A DNA stretch of 64,000 nucleotides, from NCBI RefSeq assembly GCF_002252565.1, contig NZ_NPML01000018.1:124001-188000 (forward strand), given 5' to 3'. The first letter of the stretch is position 1. Every line of letters begins with the position of its first letter. Under the pieces are notes generated by a model. The model did not search any database. It was not told the DNA's origin and worked only from the letters and a program-made list of their open reading frames with translations. The translations under genes were made by a program, and so were the position numbers. The DNA comes from Petroclostridium xylanilyticum. Its GTDB lineage: Bacteria > Bacillota > Clostridia > SK-Y3. Shown one piece after another: positions 54,578-63,600 of this stretch.

Positions 54578-55264
54578 TTATTGACCTTGCTTACCTTCTT
54601 TATCTGTTTTGTCTTTTGCATCTGCTTTATCTGCCTTATCATCCTTTACTTCCTTGTTTTCTTGTGCAATTAAATCCGGTTTTGCTTTAAAAGGCTTACT
54701 GATATCAAGATGTCCTTTAAATTCCGGTACTTTTTTACCATCTACCGTGAACTGTACCTGGTCAATGCCGCTTATTGCTGTAAGAGTATTAACGATGGAG
54801 TAAATCGTTAGTGTCTCTCCTGTTGAGCCCCCTGGATGTTTTTCAACAAACTCTTTTGAAAGGTCTACCATTGCCGTATTCTTTTCAACTTTTACTGATG
54901 GTATCTTTACACCTTTAGGGAAAGGACTGGTAAGATTTCCGCTAATTGGCCCTTTGAATAGTTCGGCCATAACTACCTTAGCTGTTTCATTTATATCCTT
55001 TACACTGCTTTTCGCTACAAATCTTTTTTCTGCTACCAGTTTCGTAGCCTGTTTATCTGCAAAGTACAGGGTTAGAATTACCTTTTCCCCTTCTTTTTTC
55101 AGTTGGTCTTCTGTAATCATAGTACTGCTAGCAGGCTGCACATCTTCTACTGTTGCGTTTTTTGCTGTTTCTTCGGATTTCTTCTTAAGTGATTTGAAAG
55201 AACATGCCGACAATGCTCCCACCATCAGTAACATAGCAAGGAGTATGCACATAAATTTCTTCAT
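54578..55264 (-). CDS. GerMN-domain lipoprotein
   Basis: 228 residues: a lipoprotein signal with lipobox LSAC, a charged linker, then a GerMN domain (about 75-190, with LTLYFADKQATKLVAEKRFV and GETLTIYSIVNTL), and a lysine/aspartate-rich tail. GerM in Bacillus is needed for spore germination and assembly; the domain is also found in wall proteins. The start ATG at 55264 (MKKFMC) is preferred to the upstream GTG/TTG frames. Whether this copy acts in sporulation is not shown by the sequence. Confidence 0.85.
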   Translation of the reverse strand: MKKFMCILLAMLLMVGALSACSFKSLKKKSEETAKNATVEDVQPASSTMITEDQLKKEGEKVILTLYFADKQATKLVAEKRFVAKSSVKDINETAKVVMAELFKGPISGNLTSPFPKGVKIPSVKVEKNTAMVDLSKEFVEKHPGGSTGETLTIYSIVNTLTAISGIDQVQFTVDGKKVPEFKGHLDISKPFKAKPDLIAQENKEVKDDKADKADAKDKTDKEGKQGQ

Positions 55265-55300
55265 AGCTCTGAGCCCACCTTTCAAATTTGTTTCTAGCAT

Positions 55301-55588
55301 ATTTTATGCCTGGATTAACTGGGATATGACAAGTTTTGATAATTGCCCTCATGACTCACAAAAATTGTTTTTATATCGATAACCAATATTAAATTTACAA
55401 ATAAATTAATGTAGTTATCGATGAAATTAACCAACTTTAAAATCACAATATTTAGTTTTAAAGTTGGTTAATTATAGTAACAGGATAATAAAAATATACA
55501 TATATTGTATAAACAAAACATAAAATATTTAATACTTTCTTAACATTTATATGCTATTATGTTTATTTAATACAAAGGAGGTGTTTTT
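55301..55588. repeat. Gap with two stacked inverted repeats
   Basis: The first is ATCGATAAC/GTTATCGAT (55375-55383 with 55414-55422). The second is a perfect 17-bp stem ATTAACCAACTTTAAAA (55426-55442) with its complement (55456-55472). No coding capacity is seen before the small gene at 55589. They could be a terminator plus an operator, or parts of a mobile palindrome. Confidence 0.6.
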
Positions 55589-55711
55589 ATGGATGAAAAG
55601 AAGATAAAGCCTGTTAATATTGCTGACAACAAATCTAAAGATAAAGAAAAGGGAGATCTTGATGATTTCATTTTTTCTCAACAGGAAAATAAGAAGTGCT
55701 CAGAGAAATGA
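55589..55711 (+). CDS. Small hydrophilic protein (40 residues)
   Basis: A 40-residue frame MDEKKIKPVNIADNKSKDKE and onward, very rich in Lys/Asp/Glu, with a single Cys near the C-terminus (KKCSEK). A strong AAGGAGGTG lies 7 nt before the ATG, which argues that it is translated. It is one of few plus-strand genes here. I do not recognise a family; the composition resembles small spore or regulatory peptides of clostridia. Confidence 0.55.
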   Translation: MDEKKIKPVNIADNKSKDKEKGDLDDFIFSQQENKKCSEK

Positions 55712-55724
55712 TAAGATACAGGCA

Positions 55725-55788
55725 AAGATACAGATAAAGATAAAGATAATTATGATAAGAAGCATGTCTTTATCCATATCTGTATCTT
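55725..55788. terminator. Hairpin between convergent genes
   Basis: AAGATACAGATA (55725-55736) pairs with TATCTGTATCTT (55777-55788), extended inside by further partial pairing. It lies between the small plus-strand gene and ctpA. No clear T run. Confidence 0.55.
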
Positions 55789-55800
55789 GAAGCATCAGTC

Positions 55801-57219
55801 TTACTTGGATAACAATTCCATTGCCTTTTCCAACTGTTTGTCTACTTCTATCTCCACATCTTGTACTGCATTATTTAAAGCTATCTGGGTAGTGATATCC
55901 AATACACCGTAAGAGAACAATTTCTGTTCTGCCTGGAAGTCTTTTATCGCTTTAAATGTTTTTTCATCCAGAATTTCATCGGGTTCGTCCACGTCATATC
56001 CTAATAGTTTAAGTCTTTGCTCAGCGGCTAAAACATCTTTACCTTTATCTCCAAGAGTAGGCTTAACTGTATATGACAGTTTTTCCAGAATATTCGCATC
56101 TACCTTTTTCTTTATATTCTTTACTTCTATATCGGGGTGAATTCCATCACCATCAATTGCCCTACCGTTTGGAGTAAGGTATCGTGCAATTGTCATCTTT
56201 ATAGCACCACCGACACGAAGGGGTAATACTTCCTGCACCGTACCTTTACCAAAGGATTTTACTCCTACGATTTTTCCAGCCTTGGAATCCTGTATTGCAC
56301 CTGCCAGGATTTCAGATGCACTGGCACTTCCTTCGTTAATGAGTACGACAACCTCATACTTAGTTTTTTGCAAATCAGAATAATATGTTTGTTTTTGGTT
56401 ATCCTTGTATTCTATGTGTACAATCGCACCTCTATTTGGGACAAAATGCTTTGCAACCTCAACTACCTGCTCTAATGAACCTCCTGGGTTATTTCTTACG
56501 TCAATGATCACCTTTTTTATTTTCTGACTATCAAAGACTGTTAAAGCTTTTTGCATATATTCTTCTGTGTTTGCGTTAAAGTCTGAAATTTTTATATATC
56601 CTATATTCCCTTGTTTTACCTCAAAGCTAATCGGATTAATCTTTATTAGGTCTCTTACAATGTCAAAATATATTATTTTATCATTCCCTTCCCTTTTTAT
56701 ACCTAATCTTACGGATGTGCCAGGTTCCCCTCTCATTAATGGCACAGCCATCTCTACTTCATATGCTGACACATCAACATCATTTATATAGATGATTTTA
56801 TCACCGGATTTTAATCCTGCCCTTTGGGCCGGAGTGCTTTCCAGGGTCGTTAAGACGGTAATATTTCCATCCCTCTTTGCTACAGTTATGCCAATTCCTC
56901 CAAATTGACCATCTACTGCCGTAGAAAACTGTTCATATTGATCCTGGTAAAAGAATGTGCTGTGTTGGTCTAAGGTACCGAACATTCCTTCAATTGCCTG
57001 TTCCAGGAGCTCTGGATTTTTTTCGATAATTTTACGAAGCGCACCTTCAAGTATTTGGGTATCGGTAATCTCACCTTTATACCTTGCCATGATATACTCT
57101 TTTACTCTTTGCAGATATTCATAATTAGGATCTGTTTTTGCTTCTTGTGCAAATACCACTCCGGTAAATAATAATATTATTGTTATTGCTAGTGCAATTG
57201 ACCTTTTAAAATTTTTCAT
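55801..57219 (-). CDS. ctpA: C-terminal processing peptidase CtpA (S41) with peptidoglycan-binding domain
   Basis: 472 residues: a signal/anchor helix (about 6-24), a PDZ domain (near 80-170; GGIGITVAKRDGNITVLTTL), a tail-specific protease domain with catalytic Ser in NEGSASASEILAGA and Lys in KSFGKGTVQEV, and a C-terminal PG-binding domain (AEQRLKLLGYDVDEPDEILD). It is secreted or membrane-anchored and trims surface proteins; the wall-binding tail keeps it at the peptidoglycan. The start ATG at 57219 follows AAGGAGA. SLH genes lie upstream. Confidence 0.93.
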   Translation of the reverse strand: MKNFKRSIALAITIILLFTGVVFAQEAKTDPNYEYLQRVKEYIMARYKGEITDTQILEGALRKIIEKNPELLEQAIEGMFGTLDQHSTFFYQDQYEQFSTAVDGQFGGIGITVAKRDGNITVLTTLESTPAQRAGLKSGDKIIYINDVDVSAYEVEMAVPLMRGEPGTSVRLGIKREGNDKIIYFDIVRDLIKINPISFEVKQGNIGYIKISDFNANTEEYMQKALTVFDSQKIKKVIIDVRNNPGGSLEQVVEVAKHFVPNRGAIVHIEYKDNQKQTYYSDLQKTKYEVVVLINEGSASASEILAGAIQDSKAGKIVGVKSFGKGTVQEVLPLRVGGAIKMTIARYLTPNGRAIDGDGIHPDIEVKNIKKKVDANILEKLSYTVKPTLGDKGKDVLAAEQRLKLLGYDVDEPDEILDEKTFKAIKDFQAEQKLFSYGVLDITTQIALNNAVQDVEIEVDKQLEKAMELLSK

Positions 57220-57252
57220 TTTACATTCTCCTTGTATAATAGTATTTGTGCG

Positions 57253-57321
57253 GGGTGACACGGGGACGGTTCTTTTGTCACCTTGGGACGAGGTGACAAA
57301 AGAACCGTCCCCGTGTCACCC
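57253..57321. repeat. 30-bp perfect inverted repeat with GGGGACGG motif
   Basis: The left arm 57253-57282 (GGGTGACACGGGGACGGTTC..) and right arm 57292-57321 are exact complements, with a 9-nt loop. It lies between an SLH gene and ctpA. There is no T run, so it is better seen as a dispersed palindromic element than a terminator. It shares GGGGACGG with 20099, 31385 and 52342. Confidence 0.88.
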
Positions 57322-57331
57322 GCGTCACCCA

Positions 57332-58888
57332 CTAATTGAAGTATATTATATTCTCCCTGTAATCCCTCTGCAAGTCCCTTTCCAGGAACTCCAAAAAGCG
57401 TACCAGCATTGCTGACGCTTCTGCGCGGGACATGACCTTGTTGGGGTTGATATTGTTATATTCATCTCCGTATATCAGTCCCAATTCTCCGGCCACATAT
57501 ATGCTGTCTCTTGCCCAGTTAGGAATCTCCCGGTCATCGCTAAAGGAGGTATAGTAGCCGGGAGTGGGAGCTTTGTTTTCGAATCCCAGTGCCCTTATTA
57601 ATATTGTGATAGCCTGTGCCCGTGTTAACGGTTCACCGGGTCTGAATAAATCTTTCGTTTTACCTTTTATAATTCCTTTATTTAAAGCATCTTTTATATA
57701 TTCATAGTCCGGGTCTTCAACTGCTACATCAACAAAAGGCGACTCCTCTTTTGGCTGGTTTCTCTTCCTGACGATGGGTTTCTTTTTCTCTTCTACCGTG
57801 GGCCTTATGTTGCAGGCCTTTATAATTCCTTTGGTAAACTCCTGGCGGGTCATTGGAATCTCCGGGGTGAAAAACTGGGAATTTTCATCAAATACGTCCA
57901 AGGAGTACAGCTTTTCAATATAGCCCTGCGCCCAGTGTCCTGCTGTATCTCTAAACTTGGGTACAACCAGTCTTTCCAGCTTGGGCACCATGCTTTTTGA
58001 AATCATTATAATATCTTCATTGCGTTTTGTTTTGTCAGGAGCCGCAATTTCTATTTTACTCAGGCTGTATCCGGCATCGGCTTCATTCATTTTGGGAAGG
58101 TTATAATCATACTTGGATACCATCTCCCGGTTTGTAACCCTGATATACCCTCCATTGAAGCTTGAAAAATTGGCTTCATTATCTGCATATTTTAAAACCT
58201 TGGTAGTACTATCCGAAACCTGGATTTTAACAGTACCTTGCCACGATATGTTTTCAACCTCGGAACCATTGGTATTTTCATCGGCTCTATTCGCATCCAC
58301 CTGCCTGTCATAAGTGATAACGCAGTCAAGCATTTGTGTTTCGGTATTCCCCCAGAAGTTTTGATATCCTACATCCCCTCCTGAGATATCTACGATGACC
58401 TTTCCCTGGTCCCTGTTGATGGTATAGTATTTTCTTCCCTTTATGTTTCCTGAGTAAAAGTTAGCCGCTGGCCGGTTGTCTATGACATCCGATTTTGAAA
58501 ACTGGAAATCTGCCAGCTGATATCTGTCCGCCCCCATCTGAAGGGTTTCAGAGTACCTGCTTACACTGGTATCTGCGATAGTTTGTCCTTTGTCATTCCT
58601 CTTTGTATAGCTGGTTACATAGGTTATCATCCTGTCCAGCCTTGCAGATACGGTCTTATCCTCAGGCCTGAGATTGAGCCTGTAGGTTACAGTTTTCTGA
58701 TCATCTTTTTCATTTTCTGTCATAATAAGCTTTCCCACGAATTTTACAGGTTCTCCGGTTAGAAATACGATTTCCTCATATTCATATTCGTTACTGACTC
58801 CGCCTGAAAATCCAGGGGGAGTTGCAAATACAGTTGTAAAGTTCATTATGCAGCTGAAGATGATAAAAGCTGCAATAAATTTTTTCAC
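57332..58888 (-). CDS. Surface protein with three C-terminal SLH modules
   Basis: 518 residues: a signal peptide, then about 290 residues of beta-rich sequence of unknown fold, and three SLH modules near the end (FRDTAGHWAQGYIEKLYSLD; FVDVAVEDPDYEYIKDALNK; FSDDREIPNWARDSIYVAGE). The C-terminal SLH placement differs from the N-terminal placement in the other three SLH proteins here. It starts at GTG (58888) after GGGGGAA. It lies 30 bp downstream of the 58919 gene, probably in one unit. Confidence 0.9.
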   Translation of the reverse strand: MKKFIAAFIIFSCIMNFTTVFATPPGFSGGVSNEYEYEEIVFLTGEPVKFVGKLIMTENEKDDQKTVTYRLNLRPEDKTVSARLDRMITYVTSYTKRNDKGQTIADTSVSRYSETLQMGADRYQLADFQFSKSDVIDNRPAANFYSGNIKGRKYYTINRDQGKVIVDISGGDVGYQNFWGNTETQMLDCVITYDRQVDANRADENTNGSEVENISWQGTVKIQVSDSTTKVLKYADNEANFSSFNGGYIRVTNREMVSKYDYNLPKMNEADAGYSLSKIEIAAPDKTKRNEDIIMISKSMVPKLERLVVPKFRDTAGHWAQGYIEKLYSLDVFDENSQFFTPEIPMTRQEFTKGIIKACNIRPTVEEKKKPIVRKRNQPKEESPFVDVAVEDPDYEYIKDALNKGIIKGKTKDLFRPGEPLTRAQAITILIRALGFENKAPTPGYYTSFSDDREIPNWARDSIYVAGELGLIYGDEYNNINPNKVMSRAEASAMLVRFLEFLERDLQRDYRENIIYFN

Positions 58889-58918
58889 AAAATTCCCCCT
58901 TCCTGTGAAATGCAGAAT

Positions 58919-60583
58919 TTATTTTACAATAACGACCTTCGCCTGGCTGCCGTCTCTGATCATATATAGTCTGTCTCCTGCCTTTAATTCCTGTGGTGAA
59001 ATCATTGCGCCATCTTTAATGATCATAGCATCCTGCAAATGAATCATCAATGAAGTGTTTTTAGCCATCCAGGCGTCCTTTCTGCTGCTCCAGTCACTGG
59101 CATCTCTTACACTTATCCTCCATCCAACCAGTGAATGGTCCTCAACAAATTCGACTGTACCGCTGGTTGCTCTCTGGCCCATGATGGAATCCCTGTCCTT
59201 TTTGAGCAATATAGCAGCTATCCTGTCACCATCGGTATAAATATAAGCATACCAGTCGTTGAGGTTGTTTTCTTCTGCATAACTGCTGTCCTCATCTACC
59301 GCATAGTGCTTGGAGTAGAATTCCAGCGGCGTTATCTGCCTGTCTTCCTCCGAATCATAGATATTTATATCACTGTCATAGAATAATTCTTTTTCATCAG
59401 CAAAGGATTCCCATTCATTTTGGTTTAATAAGCAAAAATCTTTCAACACAACTTTATCTTTCACAATTTCATCCAGTCTTCCTTCATACAAATAGAACTG
59501 CCCCGCATTAGAATTATTGATATCCGTGTCATATATATAGACGACATTGGCCATCTGCTGGTTCCCGGTCCCATCTCCTACTACAAATACGTCTGAACCG
59601 GCATTAATGGAGTATTTATTTACCAGCCTTCCATTCTTGATAACAATGGTACCGTCGTTGAAGGCCAGATTTTTGTGGTTTGCAAGTTCAAAGGCATCGC
59701 TGTACCAGTTGATATCCTCTATTTTGTCAGAATAGATGGATTCATATTGATTTTTTATTACCATTCTTTCAATTTGGTCCCGGCCGAAGAAATCCTTGAC
59801 CGCCATGTACACGGTCTTACCTTTATAATACTTTAAATTGTTATAAGATATTTTTGCTCCTCCGGTGTAGACCGGGACCTGGGCAGAGTAGAATATTCTC
59901 CTGGAACTGCTCAAATCCTGCCATTGTCCATTTCGAAAGACCTGCATTCCAGTTAGGGTAATTGCATTTTCCAGTGTATCTACTGTTGTTAATACCCCGC
60001 GGTAAATGTCTTTTACCCTCACAGAATCCCCTTCAATTTCTATCCTGCTTATGGTGGTTGATTCTACTTCGTCAAACAGGAGTTTTACCGAGTCTCCTTC
60101 ATAAAGGATGCTTAAAGGTACGTTTTTCCCTTTTTTCAATGCAATGGTAGCCGGAGAGGTGTAATAGGTTTCTTCCTCTCCTATAGGAAGACGTATGGTG
60201 ACCTGATTTCTGTCGATACTTTTGATAACCCCGGTTCTTACCTTGCCACCTTCAGGAATATACCCGGGAACCTCTGTTGAATAGCCTTCCATGTAGTCTA
60301 TTTTTCTTCTTTTCAAGGTTGCATATATTTCCATCCCCGGCTTAAAGTCTTCGAAATCAGCCTGAACGGTGTCAATTACAAAGACTGCCTTATCGTCAAA
60401 GGAAAGGGTATGGACCGTGCCATCATATTCTTCAATTTCAATTTTATCCTGGCCTTTACTTTTTATAAAGCCTTCTATAAATCCTTCCCTGTAGGGAGTA
60501 ATTGGGTCGGCGTAGGAGATGTTTGAAACTAACAGCATTAAGGTCAGAGCAAGTAACATTATTTTTAAATATGGCTTATTCAC
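58919..60583 (-). CDS. Secreted beta-rich protein of unknown function
   Basis: 554 residues with a signal peptide (LLALTLMLLVSNISYA). The rest is a chain of similar short beta-barrel-like units with patterns such as GVIKSIDRNQVTIRL, RGVLTTVDTLENAITLTGMQ and EGRLDEIVKDKVVLKDFCLL, each ending in a short KxGKxVxL or AGDRLYMI segment. The units resemble the beta-rich C-terminal parts of the SLH proteins in this window, so it may assemble with them. I do not recognise a named family. It lies between the TIG protein and the three-SLH protein and starts at GTG after GAGGTGA. Confidence 0.8.
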   Translation of the reverse strand: MNKPYLKIMLLALTLMLLVSNISYADPITPYREGFIEGFIKSKGQDKIEIEEYDGTVHTLSFDDKAVFVIDTVQADFEDFKPGMEIYATLKRRKIDYMEGYSTEVPGYIPEGGKVRTGVIKSIDRNQVTIRLPIGEEETYYTSPATIALKKGKNVPLSILYEGDSVKLLFDEVESTTISRIEIEGDSVRVKDIYRGVLTTVDTLENAITLTGMQVFRNGQWQDLSSSRRIFYSAQVPVYTGGAKISYNNLKYYKGKTVYMAVKDFFGRDQIERMVIKNQYESIYSDKIEDINWYSDAFELANHKNLAFNDGTIVIKNGRLVNKYSINAGSDVFVVGDGTGNQQMANVVYIYDTDINNSNAGQFYLYEGRLDEIVKDKVVLKDFCLLNQNEWESFADEKELFYDSDINIYDSEEDRQITPLEFYSKHYAVDEDSSYAEENNLNDWYAYIYTDGDRIAAILLKKDRDSIMGQRATSGTVEFVEDHSLVGWRISVRDASDWSSRKDAWMAKNTSLMIHLQDAMIIKDGAMISPQELKAGDRLYMIRDGSQAKVVIVK

Positions 60584-60607
60584 TTAATCACCTCGCACAA
60601 TGCAGCT

Positions 60608-60688
60608 GGGAGCTCGGAGTCCGGAGCTCGGAGAAAACTCTCCTGCAATTAATGAGGTCTCCGAGCTCCCGGCTCCGACCTCCGAGCT
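60608..60688. repeat. AGCTCGGAG-type palindrome, copy 3
   Basis: The left arm GGGAGCTCGGAGTCCGGAGC.. (60608-60633) and right arm CTCCGAGCTCCCGGCTCCGA.. (60659-60688) are inverted and near-identical, with a 25-nt centre. It lies between the TIG protein stop and the gene at 58919. Confidence 0.8.
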
Positions 60689-60691
60689 TAC

Positions 60692-63600
60692 TTAATTTTT
60701 GCTTCCAAATATTAAATATCTTCCCAATCTGTCTGTATAAGCTCTAATTGAAGTGCTGTAGCTGTCTGCCCTGTTGGCCAGCAGCATCCATGATTGGGTA
60801 GTTTGGTCGTATCGGTTCAAGCCTATATTCTTTAGCCTTCTCATATCTGCCTTGGCAGCATCAAAATCGAGGGTTATTTCCATGCCGGATGTTAAATAGT
60901 CTATTGGAGTACTATCCTTTCCAACAAAAACGTTTGCTTCCAATACGTATTGAGTGGATAAAGCGGTCTTTCCTGCATCCAGATCAGAGCTTCCAGTATA
61001 GGGAGAGATTTTAAACCTTACCCCGGCGTCCTTTCTGTGATCATTTTCTGCTACTTTGGAAGTATTAAAATTATTTGGATTAAATTTGATCACAAAATCC
61101 TTTCCTATGATCTTTATACTTTTAGCCCTATAGCTGGATGCAATTTTAGCTGACATACTGATTACTACTTCTTTACTGCCGGCTAAGGTTCCTCTGGTCA
61201 AGTCAATTGTCATCTCTTTGCTGTAACTGTCTTCACCAATGATGATGTTTGCTTGATCTCCTACTTTATCCATTGTTGTCTTGTCATTTAATTGCCCATC
61301 ATCATCAGGAGGACCTACTTTGCTTCCTGTCCGTACGGAATTGCTTTCCTTGGACGGTTTGGATATATTATATTCTCCAACAGCTTTTACAATAAATTTG
61401 TAGGTAGTACGAGGCTCCAGGTCTTCATATACGAAACTTGTAAGTTTAGTAGATCCTATCAGCTCTACCTGAGTATTATCTACTACCACATATATTTCAT
61501 ATTCTCTGGCTCCTTCTACTTCCAGCCAATTGACTTTAATATAACGGTTGTATACCAGTTCTGCAGCAACTCCCTGAGGTATACCTATTTCAGGAAGTGA
61601 GTACGTGATATCTTCGTATATCTCGCTGGCTCCCCCGTCAGGATTGATCACAATGACTCCTGTCGTGCCCATCTTTCCCTGAGGGGTTTTAACGGTTAAG
61701 GTTTCAGAATTTATAAACTTGACATCTGTACCTTCAGTCCCTTGGTCAAGGGTATAGGCATCTCCATTGATATAGATTACATTTCCTGCAGCTGCCTTCC
61801 CCTCTTCTATCTTTTTCAGCACAGGGTTGAATACAACCTTGCTTCCTTCCTGGTACCCCGAACCTTTTAACTTTATTTCCTGTCCGCCTTCCACAGAAAT
61901 GACATCAATTTTGGTGTTTTCACTTGGGTCGGCCGGGTCAACTACTGCTGTTATTTTTGGGTTGCTTATAAAGGTAAATATTTGCGTATTTGAAAGTTCT
62001 CCATCGGGGTTTTCTACTTTTATCTCAACCGGTCCCGGTGCATGGCTGGGGGTAGTGATGTATACGGTACCGGTATCTACTACAGTTACATTAGTTTCCG
62101 GTAATGGGACACCATCAAAATATACGGTAAATTTATTGTTTTCTCCCTCCATACCCTCGATTTTTTCTCTAAAATCCTTACCTTCTATTTTAACCCTGGT
62201 GCCGCCGTTTGACGGTCCTTTATCAGGCGTTATTCTGTCAATTTGCGGTGACGTTTCACCCTTAATAAACATCAGGTATATCGGAGGAATTAAGTTATCG
62301 GAAGCTGTCATGCCTCCATCTTCATTCAGGACAACTACCCTGTAAAGCTTGATGATGCCTACGCTCTCCTGGGATACCACATTATCGGGTACTGCAAACA
62401 TTTTAAAGGTAATGTTGGATGGTGTAATATTTTCAGTGACAGGAGCTATGCCATTTTCATCAGTAATTCCAGGTATTAAAACCCTGGCACCCGGTCTGAA
62501 ATCAGTTCCGGTAATTTTTACAATATTCCCGCCTTTTGCTGTCAGCCTTAAAATCTTAACATCCCCGTAGCCTGGCACATTCGCGTCCTGCGGCAGCTTT
62601 CCATCTTTTGTGATAGTGATGATGGCCGGCCGGCTGTCCGGGTTCTTATATTCAAATTTACCTTCTGCTACCCCGCTATCAGGATTGATTACCCTGACAG
62701 TTGTTATTCCCACTGCAGGATAGGATGGAGTTTTAAAAATAATCTGCCCCGTCCCTTTTAGTTCTGCCTCGGGAGAATATCCCCGTTCAACAATTAATCT
62801 CCTGTCATCCTTGTTTATTTCCACTCTTACCAGTTCATATTCCGGATAGCTTTCTGTGCTGTTGGATACGTTTTTGAGCAGACCGACCGGTATATATTTA
62901 ATTGTATCATCATACCCGGTAAAGGTCTGAGCGTATTTGCCGTCTATTGTCTTTATGGTCAGCGTATCATCTTTTCCTTTATATTCGACAGTGATAGCTC
63001 CAAGTGTAACGCTCGCGGTTTCATTGTTGCCGATCAATCCGTAATCCAGATCATTAATTTGGCTTGCCCGGTTGGTGATGTCTCCAAATCTCACAAGGGG
63101 CATGATCTTTTCATCAAATTTATTTTTGCCCTGTGCGTCCTTCTCCAGATTGTAAACCTGTATCGTACTGTTGCTGAATTCCTTACCGACAATCTCTACA
63201 TCATCTTTACCCTGTTTTTTCCCCTTGGATGGGGTTATGCTGTCAATCTTCGGACTTGAAGCGTTGTAAGCAAACGGCTTTTTATTTGAGATCCCGTAAT
63301 CGTTGTTCACAACGTATACGTCTACATTTCCTTTTTCCCCTGCAGGCAATTTTACAATCAATCTTTCATCAGAAACTGCTATATATTCTGATACTTTAAA
63401 TTTACCGAAATATACCTGGGGCAGTATCTTTTTATCCCCATCACCCAGGCTGGCAATATTTTCAACTCCTCTTAAGTCGGTCCACTCTCCATCTCCATTG
63501 ATGTCAACATAATATAACCCGCTGTCATATTTATTATTCCTGTTTTTATCTTCAAAAGGTTCCCCTTCATCCCATTTGCCGTTATCGTTAGAATCGGTAT

